A stretch of DNA of 25,632 nucleotides from Planctomycetaceae bacterium UBA2671 (GTDB lineage Bacteria > Planctomycetota > Planctomycetia > Planctomycetales > Planctomycetaceae). The notes under the pieces were generated by a model. The model did no database searches and was not told the origin of the DNA. It saw nothing but the letters and a program-made list of their open reading frames with translations. Below are positions 8,499 to 17,700 of this stretch, piece after piece (the first letter of the stretch is position 1; every line of letters starts with the position of its first letter). The stretch is from contig DEML01000031.1 of NCBI GenBank assembly GCA_002359185.1, positions 69,763 through 95,394 of the forward strand. The letters are read 5' to 3'. The translations under genes and the position numbers were made by a program.

Positions 8499-10346
8499 CT
8501 AATCTTCTTCCTGCAATTTTGTGATCGCAGATTTGAGTGTATCGACATCAATGTTGGGTGTTTCGAATTGCCGACTCATCTCCTGAGCTTGAGAGACGGC
8601 TTGCAGCAGCATCGCTCCACATTCTCCCGGAGGAGCCGAAATGTGTTCACGAACAAAATCGTTCAGAGCCGTTCTTCGCTGAGGAACGGGATTGTCAGCG
8701 AAATCTGCGAATAATTCAGCCAATTTCATGCAGCGAAGATAGGAAGCAATAATCTTCGATTCCTTGTTAGAAATTGGAGAGTGATGCAACAAAACAGGTT
8801 CTATGATTGTCGGTGGGAATCCCCAGAGTCTCAAGACCGCAGCAGAAACCTGAGCGTGATTCGTATTGGTGACCAGTTTCTCCGATGCAACAAGAGTTAA
8901 AGACCCGATGGTGCGGACACGTTGAATGACGCGAGTAAAGTATTTTTCGGAGTAGTGTTCAGCAAACACAAGTATTCCCAAATCTTGCATAATTCCTAAG
9001 AGAAAAGCGGATTCGTGCGGAACCTTCTCAAATTGCTGAGCAGCCACGCGTGCAACACTTGCGGTCAGAGCAACACGTTTTAAGTACCACTCCCGCAATT
9101 CGTCCCCCCAAGGTTTGAGTAATTCCGAATTCATTGTCCGAATCCCCAAGGCAAGACAGAGCGTAATCGCTCTTTTTGCGCCGAGTAACCGAATCGCATT
9201 TCGAGTCGTTGTGACTTGATGTGCAACTCCTGTGGAACTCGAGTTGGTGACTCGCAATAACTCAGAGGTTAATCGTGCATCAATTTCGATGTCCTTGGCC
9301 AGCAAGTCAAAATCAATCTCTTCCACCGGTTGTTCCAGGTAGCTGATAATTTTGGCTAACACATGAGGCATGGGCGGAATTCGCTCCGCATCGCTGACAA
9401 GCCGACGAGCGTGTTCATCAATCATTAAAGGTCTGGAATTAAACGACTTCAAAATCAATATGATTGAGTCCGCGAGGTCTTGATCGCTCATTGTCGTGTC
9501 GAATTTACGAATCACATTCGACATCGCTGGAGTATCCGGCAAGGATGCCATTCGATCGGCACTGATCAAAACTACGTTCACACTCAGCAATTGGTTGCAT
9601 AATGACTCAATAATTTGAATCCCGTCCAGAAATCCTCGCAGTTCTTTTTCGATAACCAGTAAATCGACTCTTGTACTGTTGAGGAGTTCCAGAAGATGAT
9701 CACTGCTTGTCGCTGCGATCGCTGAGTAACCCTTACTTCGAATCAAAGATGCAATATTTTCAGTTCGATCTGCGGCACGACAAAACACAACAATAACGAA
9801 GTGCTCTGTCGTCCCCCCCTGAGCCGAAATAGAAGCAACGGGAAGTGAATCGAGCGTTGAAGTAAATTCGCTGACAGGCTCTGAAAGTAATTGTTCCAAA
9901 TTTACCTGTTCTTCATCAGATAAATCGTCAGGCAGGGGCGTTTGATCTTTCAGGACTGTCTGCTTTTGAAGTACATCCCGGAAATACAATGCGATCTCTT
10001 TAATGTTACCCGGTTTGTGAAAAATTTTCTGAATTCCGCGCTTATGTAAATCCTCTTCAATCTGTGGTATCGCTAGACCCGTTATCACTACGACCACTGG
10101 AGAATGTTCGAGATTCAGCGCCTGCACGCAAAGAGCATGACCGTTCTTACCGGGGACCTGCAGGTCGATCAGTGCGCAATCATAATATCTTTCAGCCAGC
10201 ATCGTCGAAGCTTCATGACCGTCACCTGTGGAATCACATTTAATCCCGTGTTGAGACAGAGATCGCACTGCCAGATTTCTGATAAGTGGCTCATCATCAA
10301 CCACCAGGCAGCGAGGAGCTACTTTGCTCACTGGGGTGTAATCCAT
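8499..10346 (-). CDS. REC - degenerate REC - HDOD signalling protein
   Basis: Numbering is from the ATG at 10346 (615 aa). The first receiver (about 12-125) has D16/D17, phospho-acceptor D61 (CALIDLQVPG), T89 and K111 (HKP). The second receiver-like stretch (about 182-300) keeps the fold pattern, but the acceptor position reads VIEKEL, so it is probably not phosphorylated. An HDOD domain follows (about 320-520, starting at RIPPMPHVLAKI, with RNAIRLLGAKRAI). HDOD is a non-catalytic relative of HD domains found in bacterial signalling and motility control. No membrane segment is seen. A TTG four codons upstream (10358) is an alternative start; neither start has a good ribosome site. It lies upstream of the kinase operon on the same strand, separated by 395 bases, so it may be a phosphorylation target of that system. 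That link is inference. Confidence 0.88.
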   Translation of the reverse strand: MDYTPVSKVAPRCLVVDDEPLIRNLAVRSLSQHGIKCDSTGDGHEASTMLAERYYDCALIDLQVPGKNGHALCVQALNLEHSPVVVVITGLAIPQIEEDLHKRGIQKIFHKPGNIKEIALYFRDVLQKQTVLKDQTPLPDDLSDEEQVNLEQLLSEPVSEFTSTLDSLPVASISAQGGTTEHFVIVVFCRAADRTENIASLIRSKGYSAIAATSSDHLLELLNSTRVDLLVIEKELRGFLDGIQIIESLCNQLLSVNVVLISADRMASLPDTPAMSNVIRKFDTTMSDQDLADSIILILKSFNSRPLMIDEHARRLVSDAERIPPMPHVLAKIISYLEQPVEEIDFDLLAKDIEIDARLTSELLRVTNSSSTGVAHQVTTTRNAIRLLGAKRAITLCLALGIRTMNSELLKPWGDELREWYLKRVALTASVARVAAQQFEKVPHESAFLLGIMQDLGILVFAEHYSEKYFTRVIQRVRTIGSLTLVASEKLVTNTNHAQVSAAVLRLWGFPPTIIEPVLLHHSPISNKESKIIASYLRCMKLAELFADFADNPVPQRRTALNDFVREHISAPPGECGAMLLQAVSQAQEMSRQFETPNIDVDTLKSAITKLQEED

Positions 10347-10997
10347 TTCTGAAGACAATCTGTATGTAAATTAATTGAACGACGACATTCCAGTACCCTG
10401 TCAGTTTTATATTTTGGGTGTCCAATAACTGAAACGCACTCCGTTGTCGTGCATCCAAATTTCTCTACTCGAATTTTATTTAAGGACAATCTTACAGTAT
10501 AACAGATGGTAATATTCATCAATGTTAATGTTGAAAAATGGCGTATTCAGTTTTGAATTGTGCATTGGGAAATGGGAGCTGGAAAGATCAGTGGTAGAGA
10601 AATAGGCTCGCTGAGAGATTGAATTTCAGACTATTTGGCGAATTCTGAAAGAAAGCGTGGTCTTAAATGTCATCGCGATTTCGCAGCTGTACTGCTGGGA
10701 TAACTTGGTTAATGGTAGTCAAATACTTGATTATTCGGCGGATCAGAGCACAATTAACTCTGATCTGTCTTTTTTGCATATGGAGTAAGAAACCACTCGT
10801 CGAGTGTAACATCATATCACTGGTTTCTGTCTACAATTTACGGCTCGGAAGGAGTTTTAATCCGTCAACAATTGCAACGTTGAGAGCGGACTTCAGGATC
10901 GTCAAACATTTTCTCGAACGTTTTTTCGATGCGGATTTCCACTGCGCGGATTGAGAGCGGGGAGTTGAGCGAGTTTGGTTTCGATGCAGTCGGACGG
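10347..10997. other. Gene-free region with orphan terminator
   Basis: This stretch lies between the HDOD gene start and the transposase remnant. No open frame in it looks like a protein. On the plus strand it holds a hairpin (TTTCAGA at 10624-10630, TCTGAAA at 10644-10650) followed by a clear intrinsic terminator at 10741-10775. A third weak hairpin has arms GAAACCA (10789-10795) and TGGTTTC (10821-10827). The left part should contain the HDOD promoter, which I could not resolve. The arrangement suggests either a small plus-strand RNA or the truncated tail of a lost gene. Confidence 0.4.
10741..10775 (+). terminator. Intrinsic (rho-independent) terminator
   Basis: Perfect 8-bp arms GATCAGAG (10741-10748) and CTCTGATC (10758-10765) enclose a 9-base loop and are followed by TGTC and a run of six T (10770-10775). 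The T-run is on the plus strand only, so a rightward transcript is implied. No plus-strand gene ends just before it. Confidence 0.6.
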
Positions 10998-12143
10998 TCA
11001 TGCAGCGCGACGCGTGTAGTTCTTCAACAATCCGCCTAGCCGTGTTGCGCAAACGACATCTCTGGTCGACTCGGAGATTGGTAGAATCGGCATCGTCTGA
11101 TCTCCCGGCGGCAGATAGTTCACCGACGAGTGTGGTCGCTCATAGTTATACTACGCCTGAAATTCCCGACCGATCACATTCAGCTGCCGTAGACTGATCA
11201 CGATGAATTGGTCCAGGCATTCGTGCTCGTAAATCTGAACCGCTCGTTCAACGAACGCATTCAGGTTCGGAGACTTTGGAGTGTTCTTTTTCAAGTAGCA
11301 CTTCCCAGCTTCGAGCACTTCATCAAATCCCTTCTTAAACTTACCATCGTTGTCCCGCATGATAATCGTGTGCTTGAGTTCGACATCGTCGCAGTGCTGT
11401 AAAAAAAATTTCGCATGCTGGCTCATCCAGTTGGCATCGGTGTTATTAGTCGCCGGTGAGATCCAGATGCGTCTCGTTCCAATGTGAATAAACAGTAATT
11501 GAAACAGGTCTTTCATGCTCGTGATTGCCCATTGCGGTTTGACTAGGAAATCGCACTGCCAAATCACATCGGCATGACGCTGCAGTAAGGCATCCCAGGA
11601 ATCGGCATCTCTTCGGGGCTGGGGGTCATGGCCTGCGGCATTTAGGATGTTGCGAATTGTCAACCGTGAGATGTTGTATCCGAGTCGTTTCAGTAGACCT
11701 CCGAGTAAGGTGTAGCCATCCCCCGTTTCTTCATGCAGTCGCAGGGCAAGTTTCTGGATATCTTCAGCAACCTTGGGACGGCCTAACTTTGTTTTCCTGG
11801 CACTCCCCTGCTCTTTCTCCCGCACCCATCACAGGAACGATTCATATTTCACGATCGACATCAGTTCGCGTAACTTGGGACCGATCTTACGTCCGGCTTT
11901 GAGCAGCTTTCTCCGTTCCGCTTTCGTCGTTTGAATTCTCTCCGGTGGATGGGCTCGGAGGATCTCATTTTCTTTCTTGAAATATGCAATCTGACAGGCC
12001 AGTTCCTGCTGAGTCAGTGAAGCCAACATGACAAACAGAGGGTGCAATGTGCGACGCATGTAATACCTTTGGATCTGTAATTGAAGGTCTTCCAGTGATC
12101 GAACATCATTTTTGCACCCTAAAATGAATTTGAGCGCGCTCAA
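10998..12143 (-). pseudogene. Broken DDE transposase/integrase (rve type)
   Basis: One continuous reading frame of 382 codons encodes a transposase of the integrase-core (rve, IS3/IS481-like) type, interrupted by two in-frame stops. A TGA at 11829-11831 falls between YESFL and WVREKE, and a TAG at 11151-11153 between GREFQA and YNYERPHSS. Both fit single-base changes, for example from CGA and TAC. The order is an N-terminal helical region, a helix-turn-helix (GDGYTLLGGLLKRLGY...), then the catalytic core with D in WQCDF, D in MRDNDGKF and E in FVERA. The tail has ERPHSS and RLGGLLKNY. The likely start is TTG at 12143 with GGAGG upstream. An in-frame TAA further upstream bounds the frame. I found no convincing terminal inverted repeats, so the element boundaries are unknown. 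It should be inactive unless both stops are read through. Confidence 0.8.
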
Positions 12144-12325
12144 AATCCTCCGGAAATCTCTCCAAATGCGAGCTTGGTTTGATTTCTGTTAACCATAGGG
12201 TTCCAGGTTCGAAAGAGTGTCAATAGGTGACGGGGGCACCATTAGAGACTCGAACTATTGCAATTCTATGCCAGTTCACGACTTATGGATTTATACGCAC
12301 GCATTGTGGTTCGTTCGGGGTGTAG

Positions 12326-12556
12326 AACGGCGAGATTGTGACTCGCTGGGAATGAATCCGCAAAAACAATCATTGGTTTGATGTGCTGTACAATGCGTGT
12401 GCGGCCGGGCATGCGTCTGGTGTGCGACTACTGGAGGAAGAACGCGTGAAGCCGGAACCGCGACGTAAGATGAGTGAGATTTCTGAAGATAATCGCCGTC
12501 AACGCTATCTGGTGGATCATGAACGCTGGGATGAGATGCGGAGGCGTTGGTTATAA
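12326..12556 (+). pseudogene. Phage terminase large-subunit-like C-terminal remnant
   Basis: A short plus-strand frame ends at a TAA (12554-12556) and reads as a natural protein C-terminus. It contains VTRWE, then an in-frame TGA (12353-12355), then IRKNNHWFDVLYNACAAGH and SGVRLLEEE, ending in HERWDEMRRRWL. The NHWFD..YNACAAG pattern resembles the last helix region of GpA-type terminase large subunits (the nuclease domain tail). This is recall of the family pattern, not an alignment. Upstream the frame is closed by TAG (12323-12325), and nothing phage-like continues. It is best read as a prophage remnant next to the decayed transposase. It could instead be the tail of another unknown gene. 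Confidence 0.4.
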
Positions 12557-12724
12557 AAATCTTCATTCGTGCTAAAATTAAATTGAAAATTATGATTGGG
12601 ATATTTAATGAGAAGAAACACCGGGGGGAGATGTGCAGTTCCATTGAATTGGAAGTAAAACTATATTGTGCGAGAACATTAAACTGCAGTCAGGTGAATT
12701 TAAAATGTGCAATATGAGGCAGCC

Positions 12725-13321
12725 ATGTCAGCAGAACATGAAAAGCCAAGCTTGATACTTGGTATTGAGGCAGGAAATGAGTCTGCTGCCCGTGAAGTAT
12801 TTGACAGGTATCTGGTTCGTTTGATCGCATTGGCCAGGTCACGGCTTTCGGAGAAGTTGGCGCGTAAAGTTGATGCAGATGATATTGTTCAATCAGCATT
12901 TCGTTCATTCTTTGTGCGGGCTCGGGAAGGACAGTTTAAAATAGAACGTGGAGCAGATCTTTGGAATTTGTTGGCGACAATTACTAAATGCAAGTTGCTC
13001 AAAAAGGCGGAACACTACAAGCAGCAGAAACGAAGTCTGGATCGGGATCAGCCGATAACGACCAACGACTCAATGGAAGAAAATTTATTTACTGCAGATC
13101 CGACCGAAATCGAAGCGGTTGCACTGACTGATGAACTCGAATTTCTCATGCAAAGTTTAGAAGTCCATCAACGACAGATGTTGGAACTTCGCTTGCAGGG
13201 TTTAACAACGTTGGAAATTGCTGATGAAGTCGAACGTTCAGAACGAACAGTTCGTCGTTTTCTGGGCAACTTTCGCGACCAGCTTGAAACCCGACTCAAC
13301 ATGGAAGTGGATAATGCGTAA
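12725..13321 (+). CDS. ECF-family RNA polymerase sigma factor
   Basis: This 198-residue sigma factor should direct RNA polymerase to a specific promoter set. Region 2 lies at about 18-95 with DADDIVQSAFRSFF (50-63), the typical core-binding and -10 recognition segment. Region 4 lies at about 140-192 with a helix-turn-helix (GLTTLEIADEVERSERTVRRF) that should read the -35 element. No anti-sigma-binding or C-terminal extension is present. I chose the ATG at 12725 because GAGG precedes it by 5 bases; a GTG at 12707 is in frame but has no ribosome site. It belongs to the planctomycete type of ECF factor that often sits beside Ser/Thr kinases, and a giant kinase lies 1.4 kb downstream on the other strand. 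Control by kinase phosphorylation rather than by a classical anti-sigma factor is plausible but inferred. Confidence 0.92.
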   Translation: MSAEHEKPSLILGIEAGNESAAREVFDRYLVRLIALARSRLSEKLARKVDADDIVQSAFRSFFVRAREGQFKIERGADLWNLLATITKCKLLKKAEHYKQQKRSLDRDQPITTNDSMEENLFTADPTEIEAVALTDELEFLMQSLEVHQRQMLELRLQGLTTLEIADEVERSERTVRRFLGNFRDQLETRLNMEVDNA

Positions 13322-13336
13322 TCGAGATTTATATAG

Positions 13337-13380
13337 CCCGCCGACTAATCAGCGGGTTCTGAGGATTCGATCATGATCGA
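13337..13380. repeat. Hairpin and palindrome between converging genes
   Basis: In the 73-base gap between the sigma factor and the converging secreted-protein gene there is a hairpin with arms CCCGC (13337-13341) and GCGGG (13352-13356). Next to it is a perfect 14-base palindrome, TCGATCATGATCGA (13367-13380). The hairpin may be a weak transcription stop for the sigma gene, but no T-run follows it. Confidence 0.35.
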
Positions 13381-13394
13381 TAACAATTCACTTA

Positions 13395-14501
13395 CTAATT
13401 TGCTTCTGCGAGTTTTGTTCGGAAAGACGCGAAAATTTCCTGCTTTAGTTTTTCACGAGATTCAATGAATCGAGGACGTTGACCAAATCCATACGAGATA
13501 TATGTCCAGCCGGAACCAAGTTTCAAGTTGTCGAAAGCAGGCTGTGCGATCTCGCGCAATTTCTGGTTGGCCTGTTCCCGTTGTTCTCCCCTGAGTCTTG
13601 ATGCGGAATCGACATAGATCGCGATTAGACTTCTCCATTGGCTGCTCATTTCCTTATTGGACAACATATTTGCCAGAAATGAATATGCCTCAGTGCGAAA
13701 TGGGGACATCGCTGCGACCATGGCTGCTTCCCCTTCAGTAACATCTCTCAGTCGGTTAATGTCATATCGTTCTGCTGTTTGAACGATTTCAGGCAGAAGT
13801 GTTGACTCATCAGCAAGAACAATGACGGCTGGCAGAAACTTATACCAGGAGAAAATCTCTGGGTATTTCTGATGGTAGACCCACCACTGATTGATCGTAT
13901 CGACGATTGGCTGTTTGTCTTCGGCAAATCTCGCCAGCCAATGCAGTGCGTGTGGAGCAATCATTCTCATGACTGAAACATAGTGTCGTTCATCTTTAGC
14001 CGATGCAGCTGCCTGCTTTCGCATGCGGACATAATAAGACGAGTAAATTGAGTAAGCAGTCGCGTAGTCCTTCGGGCGAATGGACTCAAGATAAACGCAT
14101 TCGGAACTATCACAGATTCCAATCCGAGGGAGATATCCATTGCGTGAAGTATGGATTTTCTGAGCAGTCAGATAGAGATTGATTGCATCCTCATCTCCAG
14201 CGTCCATGAGTGCAAGGAGTACGAATTTTGGACCATAGTCGTTCACACCATGGACATTATCAAGATTCTGTTGACTTGGAAAATAATTCTTCAAAGCGGG
14301 AATTGCAGCAGAGATATCCTCTCCTTTGCCATGTCTCCAACGCAAATAATCAATTGCAGAATCCTTGCTGTACTTGTCTCCGTTTTGAATAAAAGCGGCC
14401 AGTTCTTCGACCGTATTGTATCTGGTTTGAGCGATTGCCTGTGAGCACAACCAGGATATGCTTGTGAATACAACTGTGATGACTATGCATGTCAGTTTCA
14501 T
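13395..14501 (-). CDS. Secreted protein of unknown function
   Basis: I do not recognise this 368-residue protein. It starts with a clear signal peptide (about 1-24, hydrophobic stretch 4-18, cleavage likely after AIA in SQAIAQ). The mature part is rich in alpha-helical, alanine- and leucine-containing segments of roughly HEAT/TPR-like character, such as AIPALKNYF, PKFVLLALMDAGDEDAINLY and HALHWLARFAED, but no repeat can be defined with certainty. A lone cysteine pair (CDSSEC, about 131-136) could form a disulfide. The start ATG is preceded by GGAGA. It lies downstream of the giant kinase on the same strand, with a 223-base gap, and converges with the sigma gene. A periplasmic partner of the kinase is possible but unproven. 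Confidence 0.8.
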   Translation of the reverse strand: MKLTCIVITVVFTSISWLCSQAIAQTRYNTVEELAAFIQNGDKYSKDSAIDYLRWRHGKGEDISAAIPALKNYFPSQQNLDNVHGVNDYGPKFVLLALMDAGDEDAINLYLTAQKIHTSRNGYLPRIGICDSSECVYLESIRPKDYATAYSIYSSYYVRMRKQAAASAKDERHYVSVMRMIAPHALHWLARFAEDKQPIVDTINQWWVYHQKYPEIFSWYKFLPAVIVLADESTLLPEIVQTAERYDINRLRDVTEGEAAMVAAMSPFRTEAYSFLANMLSNKEMSSQWRSLIAIYVDSASRLRGEQREQANQKLREIAQPAFDNLKLGSGWTYISYGFGQRPRFIESREKLKQEIFASFRTKLAEAN

Positions 14502-14724
14502 TTCTTATCTCCGGATACAGAAAAAACAGATCGACAGAATTCGACAGAAGAATCCTTTTTAGGAGATTCGAATAGAATCGCTTTTCGGACATCGTTGATA
14601 TTAAAATAATCAAAAAAGTCGACTGCTTGCTTCGTAATGGAAAACACAATAAGAGTGGTCAGAGGGAAAAGGATCACTGAGCAGCTATGATGTCAGGATC
14701 TTCAATGAATAAGTGTCGAGAGAA

Positions 14725-17700
14725 TCATTCTACGATCTGCGATGATGGAGATTTGAAAGGAGCGATTTTGAATTGACCTGTTTCAGTCTCGGTCAGATCA
14801 ACCAGCATTGTTTCCACTCCCGGATCAATCTGCAGAACTTCTCCGGTCGCGGAAAGAGTGACTGTCTTCAATTCATTTTGTCGATTCCAAAGTGTGACCG
14901 TGATCCAACGACGCTTGCCGGATTCGACATCCCAGCAACTCAGCGTGCCATCATCGGCAGCGGTGACGAATTCTGCGGGAGATATCCAAACGGCATCCCG
15001 CACGATTCCGTTATGCAACGGAAACTGTCGCCGCTCTTTTGTTTCGAGATTGTAAGCCTGCACGTCGATATCGCGTGACGAAACGATCCAGCGATCATCC
15101 GGGCTCCAGGAGAGGGCTGTATAGCTTTGATCTCGACCGACTCGCCAGTCTGGTTCAAATTCCTGTTGCAACAATCCTTCGAGATTGAAAATCTTGATGG
15201 AGCCGCGACTTATCGTCGTGATAATTTTTGAGCTGTCAGAACTCCAGTCGACTCCATACATGCTCGACTCTTTGATCTCACAGTATTTATTCCAAGCTGC
15301 TGTGTCATAAATTGTGATTCCTGCTCCACTCGTGTTGATAGCCAACCATTGTCCATCCGGGCTGAACTTCATGGAAAAGATCTCACGTCCCAGTTTGAGC
15401 TCTTTGATTAGTTCTCCTTTTGAATTCAGAATACGGACGGGATTATTCATTCCCGTTCCCGCTATGAAAGTACCTGCTGGATGGACAGCAATTCGTCGGT
15501 AACCGAATTCTGCCCAAGTCAATTTATCAGCGGAACCAAGTCTTTGATTTTCACTATTTCCTGTGTTAATTCGCCATAATTCCCAATCTGCTCCCAATAC
15601 GACTTCGTCCGTCGCCGTATTCCAGGCGGCATTGTATCCTGGCTTATTCAATTTTATGAATTCTGTTTGCCGAGTGCCCTCTTCGTTGAAGAGTCCAACT
15701 GGGTATTCATGCGTATGATTGGCAACCATGAGAAGCTTATTGTTCTGATTCCAGTCAACAGATGTAAGTAGTGGCACTTCTTCATGAAGGCGTTTGATCA
15801 GTTGGCCGGAGTTTGTATCGTGAATTCTAATGGACTTATCGATCTTGAGAATCAGATGCTGCTGTCCATTAGGAGAAAAGCAGAAGCAATTGTAAGTTGA
15901 CTTGAACTGGACTGACTGGTAACGCGTGACACGATTAGCCTTTCGATCCCATACTGAAACGTAGTCACGGTCAGAAACTGCAAATGATTGCGAATCCGGT
16001 GCCCAGCAAACGTCCAGTGGGCCATAGCTTTCAAACTGACTTCGTTTCAGTAATTCGCCTTCAGGTGACATCATCACAATTTGCTTGTCGTCGGTGATGA
16101 TGACGATTCGTTCGCCATCCGGGCTCCATTCACATTCGAAGATCGTGAAGTCGATCGGGATCTGTTTGATGATCTCGCCCGTTCTGGACCAAAGCAGAAC
16201 CACATTCCCGTTCACCGTCAGAAAGCGATCCCCTTCGGGCGACCAGACAAACCGGCTCCCGCGATCGGATCCCCAGGTTTCAACTTTGAGTAGTTCTTTT
16301 CCCGCCGGTGTCCAGTGGTAAGCGAAGGATCGATCTGATCCGCCCAGAATGTTCTCTCTCGAATGCCATTCGATGTCAGTCAGTCTGGCCTGCCATTCAT
16401 GCAGCAGTTTTCCCTCGATCGACCAGATCTGAATCCAATCGTAGGTCGCGGTAAAGAACATTTTCGAGTCGGCGGCCCAATGCATTCCAAATGCGCCGTA
16501 GTTATCTGGCTTTCGGATATGAATGACAGATTTCAGTTCACCCTCCGGTCCTCCTTCAAAGAGGCGGACTAAACCATCCCGCGATCCTATCGCGTACAGT
16601 TTTCCATCCGGACTGAAAGTATGATGACACGGTTCTGCCTGAGGCCAGCGAGTGATGACTTGTGTTCGTAAGATGTTTTCTTCGTCTGGAGGTTCGGCCA
16701 CTAAACCTGGCAGCATTTTCACTTCTGGAGGGGCTGGCACCCAGATGGTTTCTGGTGTAATGGTGCCGTGATAATCGTTGCCGGAAAGGTCGTGCAGAAC
16801 ATTTCCTTCGCCTTCATGGAAGTCGTAAAGAATGAGAGTCTGTTCATCGACGATTAATTCCTGTGGTTTGAAGGGGACGGGTTGTTCTTCTGGTTGGTCA
16901 GCCTGCTGATATCGCGCTCCTCGTGAAAGTCGAAAGCTGTCGATCTCGCCACCGAATTGAGCATCTCCTTCCCAACTGCCAAGGAATGAAGACTCGCCAT
17001 TGGCCAGTTTCAGGGTTACTGTAAGCCAGTCTTTCAGACTGGGAAAACTGGCTGCATCTGTGATTTCCGGGCCAGGTACGGGGTGACCGTTGATGAACAG
17101 TTCCAGATGTTCGCCGTTCCATTGCATTGCGAAATGGATACGGGTATCCAAACGAGCTGTGTGCGTCCGGCTGACTTCATTATTAACGGCAGGTCCATTC
17201 CAGACACGTAATCTCCAACGATATTCTGGAAATGAGAGTCGGATATTGGTTTTGCCTAATCGGTAACCAATTCGCCCCCATTCATAACGAGAATGCCACT
17301 CACTTTCAGGAGTTCCCCAGAATTCTGCAGTGAATGGTTCGGCAAAATCAAAGTCAACTGCAGGAATTTCCACCTTCGCTCCAGATGTCGTGAATCGCAA
17401 AGCTGGACCTTTGCGAGTGGGCATCACTTTATGAGTTGCCTGTTCGTATTCATTCAGATGACTGTAATAATCACTTGGCATGTGCATTTCATAGTTGGGT
17501 TTGCGTGTGGCACCGAAGATCTCCGCGTCGTTTCCGTTTCCGCTCGCATCTTTCAGAATCAAATTCGCTGCTTCATCATCGCAGTGATAGAGTGCAATTG
17601 TCTCGTTATCGGAGCGATGTCGTTCTGGAGGAATAAACGTCGAGTCATAGCGAGCCACATTGGAAAATCGGATCTCGTCCACATAGCCATGGAAACGCCA

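Noticed and set aside
10690..10765. tRNA-like string (D-loop-like TTGGTTAATGG)
   Set aside because: No acceptor stem pairs, the anticodon loop lacks a purine at position 37, and there is no T-loop; the 3' part is the terminator hairpin.
10667..10954. Plus-strand 95-aa open frame
   Set aside because: It runs straight through the intrinsic terminator at 10741-10775 and has no ribosome site or familiar motif.
10831..11052. Minus-strand 73-aa open frame at the transposase 3' end
   Set aside because: The authentic transposase tail (ERPHSS, RLGGLLKNY) uses a different frame across the same bases.
12291..12644. Minus-strand 117-aa open frame
   Set aside because: It lies opposite the terminase-like remnant, which reads as a more natural protein; the minus frame is low-complexity and His/Pro/Ser-rich.
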